This document shows, piece by piece, positions 14,198 to 22,903 of a stretch of 64,000 nucleotides of DNA; position 1 is the stretch's first letter; each line of letters starts with the position of its first letter. The DNA comes from an uncultured Collinsella sp. Lineage in GTDB: Bacteria > Actinomycetota > Coriobacteriia > Coriobacteriales > Coriobacteriaceae. The DNA lies in NCBI GenBank assembly GCA_902493145.1, contig CABUOA010000009.1, forward strand, positions 1-64,000. Reading direction: 5' to 3'. The translations under genes were made by a program, and so were the position numbers. The notes beneath the pieces were generated by a model that saw only the letters and a program-made list of their open reading frames with translations, did not search any database and had not been told where the DNA came from.

Positions 14198-16921
14198 ATG
14201 GCAGCAACGGATATCGAGCGCGGACTCTCGACCGCCGAGGTCGAGGAGCGCATCGCCGCCGGTAAGATCAACCGCAACATGGAGCTCAAGACCAAGTCGG
14301 TCAAAGAGCTCATCATCGAGAACCTCTGCACGCTGTTCAATTTGATCAACGTGATCTTGGCGTTCCTGGTCATTTTGACCGGTTCGTTTAAGAATCTGAC
14401 GTTCCTGTTCGTGGTGTTCCTCAATACCGCTATTGGCGTCATTCAGTCCATGCGTTCCAAGAAGATGGTCGATAAACTCACACTGCTGACCTCCAAGAAG
14501 GCCATCGCGGTGCGCGACGGCGCCGAGGTGGAGCTCGACCTGGACCAGATCGTGCTCGACGACATCATCCGCCTGGGGCGCGGCGACCAGATTCCTGCTG
14601 ACGCCGTGGTGGTTTCGGGCGAGGCGCTCGTGAACGAGAGCCTGCTGACGGGCGAGAGCGACCTTATTAAGAAACAGCCCGGTTCCGAGCTCATGAGCGG
14701 CAGCTTTATCGACTCGGGCCTGCTGCGCGCCCGCGTGATCCATGTCGGCGCCGACAACTACGTGGCCAAAATTAATAACGAGGCCAAGTACGTCAAAAAG
14801 GTCAATTCCGAGATCATGAATGCGCTGAACGCCATCGTGCGCTTTGCGAGCATCATCATGATCCCGCTCGGTTTGGCGTTGTTTGCCTCGAGTGTGAGCG
14901 AGCTGTGGGATGCCGCGGGAACCCCGGGCGATAGCGCGCTTTCGTGGTGCTTCTCCGAGCTGTTGGCCGGCCGCGTGCCTTCGTCGGCGCTGCTGTCCAC
15001 GGTGGGCGCCTTGCTGGGCATGATCCCGCAAGGCCTGGTGCTGCTGACCTCGTCGGTGCTCGCCATCGCCACGGTGCGCTTGGCCCGCCGCAAGGTACTC
15101 GCGCAGCAGCTCTACTGCATCGAGACGCTCGCTCGCGTCGACGTGCTGTGCCTGGACAAGACGGGCACCATCACGTCGGGTCGCATGGAGGTCGAGGGTA
15201 CCTATCCGCTACCGGTCGAGGGCGTTGCCCTGGGCGTGAGGGAGAACGAGGCATCTGTCCCCGCCGAGACCACGGTGCTCGATTTTGCCCTGGCTAACGT
15301 GGCGCGCGCGACTTCGGCCGATGCCAACGAGACCTGCCAGGCGCTGCTCAACTATTACGCCGATCGCCCGGTCGAGGTGTCCGAGCCGCTGTCGGTCATT
15401 CCGTTCTCGTCCTCCAAAAAGTGGAGTGGCGCTTCGTTTGCACAGGGCTCCTATGTGATGGGCGCGGCGCAGTTTGTGCTCTCTGATCGTGCGTTTGCCC
15501 AGGTCGAGAACCGTGTCGCCGAGCTTGCCGATACCTGCCGCGTGCTCGTTGTGGCGCGCGTGGACGGCTTTACGCCCGATGGCGATATGGTGGGCGAGGC
15601 CGAGCCCGTGGGCTTTGTGACCATTCGCGACGAGATCCGCGCCTCGGCGGCCGAGACTATCGGCTACTTTAACGAGCAGGGCGTGACCCTCAACGTGATC
15701 AGTGGCGACGACCCGCGCACGGTGTCGTCGATCGCGCGCGTGGTGGGCGTGCCGGGTGCGGACGCTTATGTGGATGCCACGACGCTCGATACGCCGGCTA
15801 AGCTCGATGCCGCAGTGGACCGCTACCATGTCTTTGGTCGTGTGACCCCGCAGCAGAAGCGCGAGCTCGTGCAGGCGCTCAAGCGCCGCCAGCACACCGT
15901 GGCCATGACGGGCGACGGCGTCAACGACGTGCTGGCGCTCAAGGAGGCCGACTGCTCCGTGGCGATGGCCGCCGGCTCCGATGCCGCGCGCAATGTGGCC
16001 GAGATCGTGCTCGTCGATAACGACTTTGCCTCGATGCCCGCTGTGGTGGCCGAGGGCCGTCGTTCTATCAATAACCTACAGCGTTCTGCCGCGCTCTTTC
16101 TGACCAAGACGCTTTTCTCGATGGGCCTGGCGGCGTTGTGCATCGCACTGCCGCCGTACCCTTTCGAGCCGATTCAGATGACGCTCATCAACTTCTTCTG
16201 CATCGGCGCACCGGGCTTTGTGTTGGGCCTGGAGCCCAACAATGCTCGCGTGAAGGGGTCGTTCCTGACGAACGTGCTCAAGCGGGCACTGCCGGCGTCG
16301 CTTGCGGTCATTTTGGCCGCGGCGCTCGATATCTTTGTGGCGCGCGTGTTCGGCTTTAACCAGCTCACGCTGTCTACGATGTGCCTACTTACGTCGTGCG
16401 CGGCGAGTGTCAGCCTGATCTGGCGTATCTCGCAGCCCCTCACGCCCTTACGTGTGGCGCTCTTTGTGTTTGTAGTTGCCGGCATCCTGACGGGCGTTAT
16501 CGGATTCCCGAAGCTGCTGTCTATTGCCAACCTGTCGATGGGCCAGATGGTTATCTTGGCTGTCATCGTGGTCATCACCTGCTCGGTGTTCTTTAAGCTC
16601 GCCACGATGATGGATTCGCTCAAGCCGCGTCGTCGTCATGCCGCAACTGGTTTTGGCCGCGGTGTGCGCGTCCGCTTGGGTCGCGGTGGCGGCAAGGTGA
16701 GCTCGACGGGTTCGACGGCCGAGCGTTTTGCCAAGCGCGTCGCCGCCGACATGGCGCAGCGCCGCGAAGCTCGCACCGTTCGTGAGGCCGAGGCCCGCGC
16801 ACTCGAGGGCGTGGCCCAGGCCCAGCCCAAGAAAAAGAAGAGTACCGGAGTCAAGCGCTCCCGCGTGACCAAGTCCGCCCAAGGCATCAAAGTCTCGATG
16901 CCAAGCAAAAAGAAGAAATAA
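14198..16921 (+). CDS. Cation-translocating P-type ATPase, CtpE-like
   Basis: This protein of about 907 residues pumps a cation across the membrane. It has the actuator LTGES (about 153), the phosphorylation site DKTGT (about 320), and TGDGVND (about 570), with several membrane segments before and after. The fourth-segment motif reads MIPQGLVLLTS, with Q where calcium and magnesium pumps often have E, as in the poorly characterised CtpE-like group; the ion is not certain. The C-terminal tail is rich in lysine and arginine (KKKKSTG, MPSKKKK). The start is uncertain: ATG 14198 has a weak GGGA upstream; ATG 14186 and GTG 14183 are in frame. It follows a tRNA terminator. Confidence 0.85.
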   Translation: MAATDIERGLSTAEVEERIAAGKINRNMELKTKSVKELIIENLCTLFNLINVILAFLVILTGSFKNLTFLFVVFLNTAIGVIQSMRSKKMVDKLTLLTSKKAIAVRDGAEVELDLDQIVLDDIIRLGRGDQIPADAVVVSGEALVNESLLTGESDLIKKQPGSELMSGSFIDSGLLRARVIHVGADNYVAKINNEAKYVKKVNSEIMNALNAIVRFASIIMIPLGLALFASSVSELWDAAGTPGDSALSWCFSELLAGRVPSSALLSTVGALLGMIPQGLVLLTSSVLAIATVRLARRKVLAQQLYCIETLARVDVLCLDKTGTITSGRMEVEGTYPLPVEGVALGVRENEASVPAETTVLDFALANVARATSADANETCQALLNYYADRPVEVSEPLSVIPFSSSKKWSGASFAQGSYVMGAAQFVLSDRAFAQVENRVAELADTCRVLVVARVDGFTPDGDMVGEAEPVGFVTIRDEIRASAAETIGYFNEQGVTLNVISGDDPRTVSSIARVVGVPGADAYVDATTLDTPAKLDAAVDRYHVFGRVTPQQKRELVQALKRRQHTVAMTGDGVNDVLALKEADCSVAMAAGSDAARNVAEIVLVDNDFASMPAVVAEGRRSINNLQRSAALFLTKTLFSMGLAALCIALPPYPFEPIQMTLINFFCIGAPGFVLGLEPNNARVKGSFLTNVLKRALPASLAVILAAALDIFVARVFGFNQLTLSTMCLLTSCAASVSLIWRISQPLTPLRVALFVFVVAGILTGVIGFPKLLSIANLSMGQMVILAVIVVITCSVFFKLATMMDSLKPRRRHAATGFGRGVRVRLGRGGGKVSSTGSTAERFAKRVAADMAQRREARTVREAEARALEGVAQAQPKKKKSTGVKRSRVTKSAQGIKVSMPSKKKK

Positions 16922-17024
16922 CTACGCGCCCTGGCGATGTTGAATTGGTGCCTTGCTCCTGTGGGGCCGTGGCGATGTTATGCTCTAACCTCGATTGTTT
17001 GAATTGCTTCGAAAAGAGGATGCC

Positions 17025-18167
17025 GTGATCTGCCCGCATTGCCTTAAGACTATCGAGGACGGCGCCTCGTTCTGCCCCTACTGCAACGCCTATGTGGGTC
17101 CGGGCGATGGTCCCGAGCACACCGAGTTCGTGTTCTGTGAGGGCTGCGGTGCCCGTCTTTCTCCGCATGATCGCACGTGCCCCAAATGCGGACGCCCCGC
17201 TCCGGGTATCCTCTCCGAGGACGCGGCCGCATCCGACCTGGCAGCGGGCCGCACGGCGGGCTTTCCGCGCCTAACGCAAGAGCAGATCGATACCGAGGTG
17301 CCGCATGCGCCGGCCTCTGCCGCTGCGGTGCTTTCGGACGCCGCCGACCCCAATGAGACCTGCGTGCTGCCAGCTTTCGATAAGGATTTCGGTATCCCCA
17401 AGGTCGATATTCCCACGCCCGTTTCCCTGCATGACGATGCTCAAAAACCCAAGCGCAAGGTGCACCCCGACGAGGACGCCTATCACAAGCATAAGCGTCA
17501 TATTCCCAAGCCGCTCATTATCATCGCGGTCCTTGCCGTCGTGTGCGGTGGTGCCTATTGGTTCGTGACGGCCGATCCTATGGGTGTCATGCCTGGCTTC
17601 TACGACCAGTTTGGCCAGGCCGCGCAGACGACCTTCCCCACGCGTCAAAAGGGCGAGGCCACTGAGGACGATACCAAGCAGGACGATTCTGCCGAGGTGG
17701 TCCAGGAAGAAACCGTGCTCACCGATGATCAGCTCTATACCAGGCTCGACGGTCTGTATCAGACCATCGTGTCCTACGCTGACGAGGACCAGATCGGCGA
17801 GGTCATCGATTCCTTTAACAACGGTTATCTCCGAACGCCGCTGTCCACCCGTCAGGAGCTGTCGCAGAGTGCCTACGCCCTGCGCGACCAGATCAAAAAG
17901 ACGCAAGATGAGCTCAACAATCTTAAGTATCAGGACGATACGGTCTATGCGGACGACATCGCCCACTTAAAGCAGCTTGCCGAGTGGATGTATGAGCGCG
18001 TTGACGTGATCTGCCAGAGCTGGGATATCTCGCTGGCCATTCCCGATGGCGAGTCGATGAGTTCCCACCAAAGCGAGATCCTGGCGCCCATCGCGCAGGG
18101 TGGCAACAGCGCGCTGAACCAGTACGACGCCAATGTGGGTTCCTGGAAGCCGCAGCAGCGTTCCTAA
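17025..18167 (+). CDS. Zinc-ribbon, single-pass membrane protein of unknown function
   Basis: The 380-residue protein starts at a GTG (17025) with AGAGG a few bases upstream. Two CxxC pairs (CPHC and CPYC) form an N-terminal zinc ribbon, then a second ribbon (CEGC and CPKC) lies within the first 60 residues. A disordered, proline- and acid-rich region is followed by one hydrophobic segment (about 162-182), then an extracellular domain of about 190 residues with helical character. The gene name and function are not recognised. It shares direction with a cyclophilin and a TPR membrane protein downstream, hinting at an envelope role. Confidence 0.8.
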   Translation: MICPHCLKTIEDGASFCPYCNAYVGPGDGPEHTEFVFCEGCGARLSPHDRTCPKCGRPAPGILSEDAAASDLAAGRTAGFPRLTQEQIDTEVPHAPASAAAVLSDAADPNETCVLPAFDKDFGIPKVDIPTPVSLHDDAQKPKRKVHPDEDAYHKHKRHIPKPLIIIAVLAVVCGGAYWFVTADPMGVMPGFYDQFGQAAQTTFPTRQKGEATEDDTKQDDSAEVVQEETVLTDDQLYTRLDGLYQTIVSYADEDQIGEVIDSFNNGYLRTPLSTRQELSQSAYALRDQIKKTQDELNNLKYQDDTVYADDIAHLKQLAEWMYERVDVICQSWDISLAIPDGESMSSHQSEILAPIAQGGNSALNQYDANVGSWKPQQRS

Positions 18168-18205
18168 AATTAGTTCGCCATAGTCGGCATAACCTACGTG
18201 CGCAA

Positions 18206-18235
18206 TTGATGTAAGCCCGTGCTTATTGCTACAAT
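18206..18235 (+). promoter_or_regulatory. Promoter upstream of the cyclophilin gene
   Basis: TTGATG (18206-18211) and TACAAT (18230-18235) are 18 bases apart, about 40 bases before the ATG. Confidence 0.6.
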
Positions 18236-18274
18236 TCGTACAAATATGCTTTAAACGCACGAGGAAGGAACCAC

Positions 18275-18817
18275 ATGTTTGGTTTTAAGAAAGAGCTCTA
18301 CACGCCCGAGTATCAGCTTGTCGGCGACGAGTGCGCCGTAATCGAGACGTCGAAGGGTACCATCAAGGTCAAGTTTGACGGCGAGGGCGCTCCCATTCAT
18401 GTCGCTAACTTCTGCGAGCTTTCCACGATGGGCTTCTATGATGGCCTTAAGTTCCATCGCTATGTGCCCGGTTTTGTTATCCAGGGCGGCGACCCCAATA
18501 CCCGCGACATGTCCGGCGCCGACGTCGCTGCCGGTCTTGAGGGCCCCGACGGCATGCCCGGCACCGGTGGTCCCGGCTACTGCATCAAGGGCGAGTTTGC
18601 CACCAATCCGCGCAACAGCCATGTCGATGGCGCCCTTGCCATGGCACGCTCCATGGATCCCGATTCCGCGGGTTCGCAGTTCTACTTCTGCCTGGGTGCC
18701 CAGCATAACCTCGATTCTGGTTACACCGTCTTTGGTACCACGGTCGAGGGTCTCGATGTGATTTCGCAGCTGCGTGCCGGCGACGAGATCGTCCATGTCG
18801 AGATCGTTCACGAGTAA
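18275..18817 (+). CDS. Peptidyl-prolyl cis-trans isomerase, cyclophilin type
   Basis: This 180-residue protein catalyses proline isomerisation in folding proteins. Typical cyclophilin blocks are visible: FHRYVPGFVIQGGDP, the region with PGYCIKGEF, GALAMARSMDPDSAGSQFYFCLG and YTVFGTTVEGLDVI. There is no signal peptide, so it acts in the cytoplasm. A GAGGAAGGA ribosome site lies before the ATG. It is followed after 11 bases by the TPR protein gene. Confidence 0.93.
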   Translation: MFGFKKELYTPEYQLVGDECAVIETSKGTIKVKFDGEGAPIHVANFCELSTMGFYDGLKFHRYVPGFVIQGGDPNTRDMSGADVAAGLEGPDGMPGTGGPGYCIKGEFATNPRNSHVDGALAMARSMDPDSAGSQFYFCLGAQHNLDSGYTVFGTTVEGLDVISQLRAGDEIVHVEIVHE

Positions 18818-18828
18818 AGGGGACTTCC

Positions 18829-20133
18829 TTGAATAGCCAGCTGATCCAACAGGGCCGCGCCGCTTACCGCGCGGGTGATTTTTCTGCTGCAGCCCAGATG
18901 CTTGGGGCGGCAAAGACTCCCGATGAGATTATGGGCGAGGCCGATCACCTTCGTGGCAACGCCTTGATGCACCTGGGCATGTATGCCGAGGCCGCCGAGG
19001 CCTATGCCGCCGCCCTCAACGACGGCACCTACGGCAAGCGCGGCGCGCTGCTCACCAACCGCGGCAAGGCGCTCGCCGCCGTGGGCGACTACACGACGGC
19101 CGCCCAGGCGTTCTCAGCTGCTACGCAGGATGCTTCCTATGCCACGCCGTTCAAGGCCTATCTGGGCCTGGGCAATGCGCTGTTCCAGTCGGGCGACTAT
19201 GCCAACGCGGGAACCGCCTTCCGTCAGGCTGCCATCGACGGCGCCAATCCGGCTCCTGCCGCCGCGCTCGGCGAGCTCGGTCGTTGCTTCATTAAGCTCG
19301 GCCGTCCGGCGGATGCCGTGGAGACTTACCGCACGGCTATCGACTTTGCCGGCCCCCGCGACGACACGCGTGCGCTCAACGCCGGCATGGGTCAGGCGCT
19401 TTCTGCCGCCGGCCGTCCCTCCGACGCACTCGACGCCTTTAATGCCGCTACTGCCGATGGCATCTACCAGCTCACCTCCGAGCAGGCCGATGAGCTTGCC
19501 CGCGTGCAGGATTCGCTTGCCGCGCTGTCTGCCCAGACGGCTATGGCCACGGCTCCGGCGCCCGCGATGGACGCTCCTGCCGTCGATCCGCTCGATCCTA
19601 CGGGCGCGACCGGTCAGTTTATGCCCGATCCCTCGGACACCGGCTTCTTTACGCTGTCCGAGTCCGAGATGGTCCAGCAGGACCGTCAGGATCGTAAGCA
19701 GGCCAAGGTCCGTCGTCGCCATCGCCACACGGGTCTCAAAGTCTTCATCGTGCTGCTTCTGCTCATTTTGATTGCCGCGGGCGGTCTGGGCTTTGCCTAC
19801 ACGCGAGGCTTTGGCTTCCCGTCTCAGGAATCTGTCGTTGCCGATCTGTTCCAGGCTGCCGGCGATGGTGACACCGCAAAGGCCGAGTCTTGCCTGGCCT
19901 CGAGCCTGTCCGAGGACGCCAAGTCGATGATCATCTCCTCGATTCCGCAGGGTGCCACCGTGTCCGTCGAGGGCATGGATCAGTCCATGACCGAGACGAC
20001 CGCCAAGGTGAAGGCATCGCTGTCCAAGGGCGGCGAGCAGGAGTACACCGTCAAATTCGTGCGCTCCGACAACCATATCGGCTGGGCCGTTTCTTCGCTC
20101 GATATGGATTTCTCGGCTGCTGACAACCAGTAG
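18829..20133 (+). CDS. TPR-repeat membrane protein with extracytoplasmic domain
   Basis: The 434-residue protein begins at a TTG (18829) with AAAGGGGA upstream. The N-terminal 230 residues hold about six alanine-rich tetratricopeptide repeats (for example AEAAEAYAAALNDG), a fold for protein binding. A basic stretch precedes one membrane segment (about 303-324), then an outside domain of about 110 residues resembling the DUF4878/lumazine-binding-like group (VVADLFQAAGDGDTAKAESC). Its function is unknown. A GC-rich hairpin follows, then mreB. Confidence 0.8.
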   Translation: MNSQLIQQGRAAYRAGDFSAAAQMLGAAKTPDEIMGEADHLRGNALMHLGMYAEAAEAYAAALNDGTYGKRGALLTNRGKALAAVGDYTTAAQAFSAATQDASYATPFKAYLGLGNALFQSGDYANAGTAFRQAAIDGANPAPAAALGELGRCFIKLGRPADAVETYRTAIDFAGPRDDTRALNAGMGQALSAAGRPSDALDAFNAATADGIYQLTSEQADELARVQDSLAALSAQTAMATAPAPAMDAPAVDPLDPTGATGQFMPDPSDTGFFTLSESEMVQQDRQDRKQAKVRRRHRHTGLKVFIVLLLLILIAAGGLGFAYTRGFGFPSQESVVADLFQAAGDGDTAKAESCLASSLSEDAKSMIISSIPQGATVSVEGMDQSMTETTAKVKASLSKGGEQEYTVKFVRSDNHIGWAVSSLDMDFSAADNQ

Positions 20134-20155
20134 TGACCTTATGGGATTTAGCTTT

Positions 20156-20190
20156 GCCCGGCGCTTCACCGCAAGTGAGGTGCCGGGCTT
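20156..20190 (+). terminator. GC-rich hairpin between the TPR gene and mreB
   Basis: GCCCGGC (20156-20162) pairs with GCCGGGC (20182-20188), with an inner stem CTTCAC/GTGAGG. The T run after it is short, so it may end transcription only partly. Confidence 0.55.
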
Positions 20191-20248
20191 GCGCTAGTAT
20201 GATGGGCTAGTAGTTTTCCAGCAATCATCCAACACATCAGGAGTTGCG

Positions 20249-21292
20249 TTGTTTTCTTTGATGGATATGTTCTTCGGTAGCTATGCGGGCGATCTTGCCA
20301 TCGACCTCGGCACCGCAAATACGCTTGTCTCCGTGCGCGGCAAGGGCATCGTCATTCGTGAGCCCTCTGTTGTCGCCATCGACAAGAACGACGAGCGCAT
20401 CTTGGCGGTCGGTATCGAGGCAAAGCGCATGCTCGGCCGTACGCCCGGCAACATCGTGGCCGTTCGTCCCCTGAAGGACGGCGTCATCGCCGACTTCGAT
20501 GTTACCGAGGCCATGCTTCGCTACTTTATCGATAAGGCGTCCGAGAAGCGCTATCCGTGGACTCCGCGTCCGCGTGTTGTCGTCTGCGTTCCCTCCGGTG
20601 TCACGTCGGTTGAGAAGCGCGCTGTCTTTGAGGCCACGATCCAGGCCGGTGCCCGCCAGGCCTATCTGATCGAAGAGCCTATGGCAGCCGCTATCGGCGC
20701 CGACCTACCCGTCGAGGAACCCACCGGCTCCATGGTCATCGACATCGGCGGCGGTACCACCGAGGTCGCCGTTATCGCTATGGGCGGCATCGTCGTCTCG
20801 CAGTCCATTCGTATTGCCGGCGACGAGTTCGATCAGGCCATCCTCACGCACGTTCGTGATGCCTACAACCTGGCCATCGGCGAGCGTACGGCAGAGGACA
20901 TCAAGATCAAGGTCGGTTCCGCCGTGCCGCTCAAGGACGAGCTCGACGTTGAGGTCAACGGCCGCGACGTGATCACCGGTCTGCCCAAGACCGTGCGCAT
21001 CGAGAGCGAGGAGATTCGTCGCGCGCTCAACAAGCCGCTCGACGAGATGGCCAAGGCCGTCAAGGACGCACTCGACGCTACGCCTCCCGATCTTGCCTCG
21101 GACCTTATGTACTACGGCATTTTGCTGACCGGTGGCGGCGCGCTGCTGCGCGGTCTCGACGTGCGCCTGCGCGATGAGACCGGTGTTTCGGTCAACGTTA
21201 GCCCCACGGCGCTCGATAACGTCGTTAACGGCTGTGCCCGCGTGCTCGAGGCCAATGCGTTTGATGGCGGCTTCGTCCAGACCAATGCTTAA
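20249..21292 (+). CDS. mreB: Rod-shape determining protein, actin-like MreB
   Basis: This 347-residue actin homologue forms membrane-bound filaments that direct cell-wall elongation. The phosphate-binding motifs are visible: DLGTANTLV near the N-terminus and DIGGGTTEVAVIAMGG near the middle, with LTGGGALLRGLD near the C-terminus. The start is a TTG at 20249 with CAGGAG six bases upstream; an ATG four codons later is too far from that site. It is first in mreB-mreC-mreD-PBP2-rodA, the classic elongasome order. Confidence 0.96.
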   Translation: MFSLMDMFFGSYAGDLAIDLGTANTLVSVRGKGIVIREPSVVAIDKNDERILAVGIEAKRMLGRTPGNIVAVRPLKDGVIADFDVTEAMLRYFIDKASEKRYPWTPRPRVVVCVPSGVTSVEKRAVFEATIQAGARQAYLIEEPMAAAIGADLPVEEPTGSMVIDIGGGTTEVAVIAMGGIVVSQSIRIAGDEFDQAILTHVRDAYNLAIGERTAEDIKIKVGSAVPLKDELDVEVNGRDVITGLPKTVRIESEEIRRALNKPLDEMAKAVKDALDATPPDLASDLMYYGILLTGGGALLRGLDVRLRDETGVSVNVSPTALDNVVNGCARVLEANAFDGGFVQTNA

Positions 21293-21313
21293 TTTCCAAA
21301 AGGTGGATTCCAT

Positions 21314-22312
21314 TTGGCACGATCTTCGGGTTTCTCCACAAATCTGAATACCAAGCGACAATCAACGGGTATGCGCCCGTTGATTGTTTTCAGCCTGATT
21401 TCGGTGTTGCTTCTCACGTTTTACATCCGCGAGGGCGAGGCAGGACCGATTCATGCCGTGCGCTCGGGCGTGACGACGATTACCTCGCCGGTGCGCTTTG
21501 TGGGCTCGGCTGTGGCGGCTCCCTTCAATGCGATCGGTAACGTGTTCTCTAACCTTACGGCGTCGCAGGACACGCTTGACGAGCTTAAGAAGCAAAACGA
21601 GGAACTGACCTCTAAGGTTGCCGAGCTCTCCGAGGCTCAAAAGACCGCCGAGCGTCTGGAGGGGCTGGTCGGCCTGCAGTCGACCTATAACCTCAAATCG
21701 ACCGCTGCTCGTATCGTTGGTGCCTCCGGCGATGCCTGGACCTCGACCGTTACCATCGACAAGGGCTCTGCCGACGGCCTTACCATCAACATGCCCGTGA
21801 CGAGTTCTGCCGGTGTTATCGGCCAGATTATCGAGGTATCGGCCAAGACCTCTACCGTGCGCCTGATTGGCGACGAGAACTCCGGCGTATCCGCCATGGT
21901 GCAGGACACGCGCGCCCAGGGTATGCTGCAGGGTCAGGCTGACGGCACGCTGCGTCTTGAGTACGTGAGCGTCGACTCCGATGTTAAGGTTGGCGACATC
22001 ATCGTGACCTCGGGCATTGGCGGTGTGTTCCCCAAGGGTCTACCGCTCGGCACCGTCTCGTCGGTTGAAAAATCCGCAAACGACGTGTACTACACCATTG
22101 TGGTGCGCGCCCAGACGACGGCCGAGAACAACGAGGAAGTGCTGGTCATCACCTCGCTGACCGACGAACAGTCGGCCTCGGATGAGGACGTGAGCACCGC
22201 TAATAGCACGCCGCAGGGAACGTCGCGCGATGCTGCGACCAAGACGAAGGACGAGAGCTCGGATGACGGTTCCGACACGTCCGAGACGACCGATTCCGGC
22301 TCGAGCGAATAG
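21314..22312 (+). CDS. mreC: Rod-shape determining protein MreC
   Basis: This 332-residue protein has a short cytoplasmic N-terminus, one membrane segment (about 21-38), then a coiled coil (about 75-115, LDELKKQNEELTSKV) and the MreC beta-barrel domain (GVIGQIIEVS, TSGIGGVFPKGLPLG). The last 60 residues are acidic and low complexity. It links MreB to the periplasmic or external wall synthases. The TTG start at 21314 has AAGGTGG eight bases upstream. Confidence 0.94.
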   Translation: MARSSGFSTNLNTKRQSTGMRPLIVFSLISVLLLTFYIREGEAGPIHAVRSGVTTITSPVRFVGSAVAAPFNAIGNVFSNLTASQDTLDELKKQNEELTSKVAELSEAQKTAERLEGLVGLQSTYNLKSTAARIVGASGDAWTSTVTIDKGSADGLTINMPVTSSAGVIGQIIEVSAKTSTVRLIGDENSGVSAMVQDTRAQGMLQGQADGTLRLEYVSVDSDVKVGDIIVTSGIGGVFPKGLPLGTVSSVEKSANDVYYTIVVRAQTTAENNEEVLVITSLTDEQSASDEDVSTANSTPQGTSRDAATKTKDESSDDGSDTSETTDSGSSE

Positions 22313-22323
22313 GGGGCATGTCC

Positions 22324-22890
22324 ATGGATCTACACGAGCAGGGGATGAGCTCCCGCACGTTTGTAATCGCCGCCATCGTGTGCGTGCTGCTGCAGGCAGG
22401 CCTGGCACCGCAGATCTCCATTGCGGGCGGTCGCGTCAACTTTATGATTATCCTGGTGTGCATAAGCGTGTTCTCGGGCGACCCGACCCGTGCCGTCGTG
22501 TGCGGTTTTTGCAGCGGCTTGTTCTATGACCTTTCCGCTGCCGTGCCGGTGGGCGTTATGTCGCTCCTGCTGACCGTGGGTTCTTTTGCCCTGGTGCATA
22601 GCGCCGCCGGTCAGACGGGCGGTACCCCGAGTGCGCGCGGCATCACGGTGGGTGCCTTCGCGCTCGTCATTAATGTGATCTACAGCATCATCTTGCTGTT
22701 TATGGGTTTGGAGACGAGCTTTGTCGTGGCGATCTTCGGTCATGCGCTGCCGTCTTCGATCCTGACGGGTCTGGTTGCCATTCCATTTTTGATGTCCGGC
22801 GTCGTGCCGCAGTCCGGTTATGGATTCTCCGCACGTTGCGGACGCCAGACGGGCATGCGCTTTAAGCCCAAGACCCGTAAGCTCAAATAG
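22324..22890 (+). CDS. mreD: Rod-shape determining protein MreD
   Basis: The protein of 188 residues is almost entirely hydrophobic with about five membrane segments, as expected for MreD, which completes the elongasome with MreB and MreC. ATG 22324 is preferred because AGGGGG ends seven bases upstream; ATG 22318 would be one base from it. It follows mreC closely and is followed by PBP2 after 13 bases. Confidence 0.88.
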   Translation: MDLHEQGMSSRTFVIAAIVCVLLQAGLAPQISIAGGRVNFMIILVCISVFSGDPTRAVVCGFCSGLFYDLSAAVPVGVMSLLLTVGSFALVHSAAGQTGGTPSARGITVGAFALVINVIYSIILLFMGLETSFVVAIFGHALPSSILTGLVAIPFLMSGVVPQSGYGFSARCGRQTGMRFKPKTRKLK

Positions 22891-22903
22891 GGGAGGCTCG
22901 TAG

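Noticed and set aside
14056..14442. Minus-strand frame across tRNA-Arg(CCG)
   Set aside because: It ends with MLDSNQRPSAPEAD-type sequence, another typical artefact of antisense tRNA.
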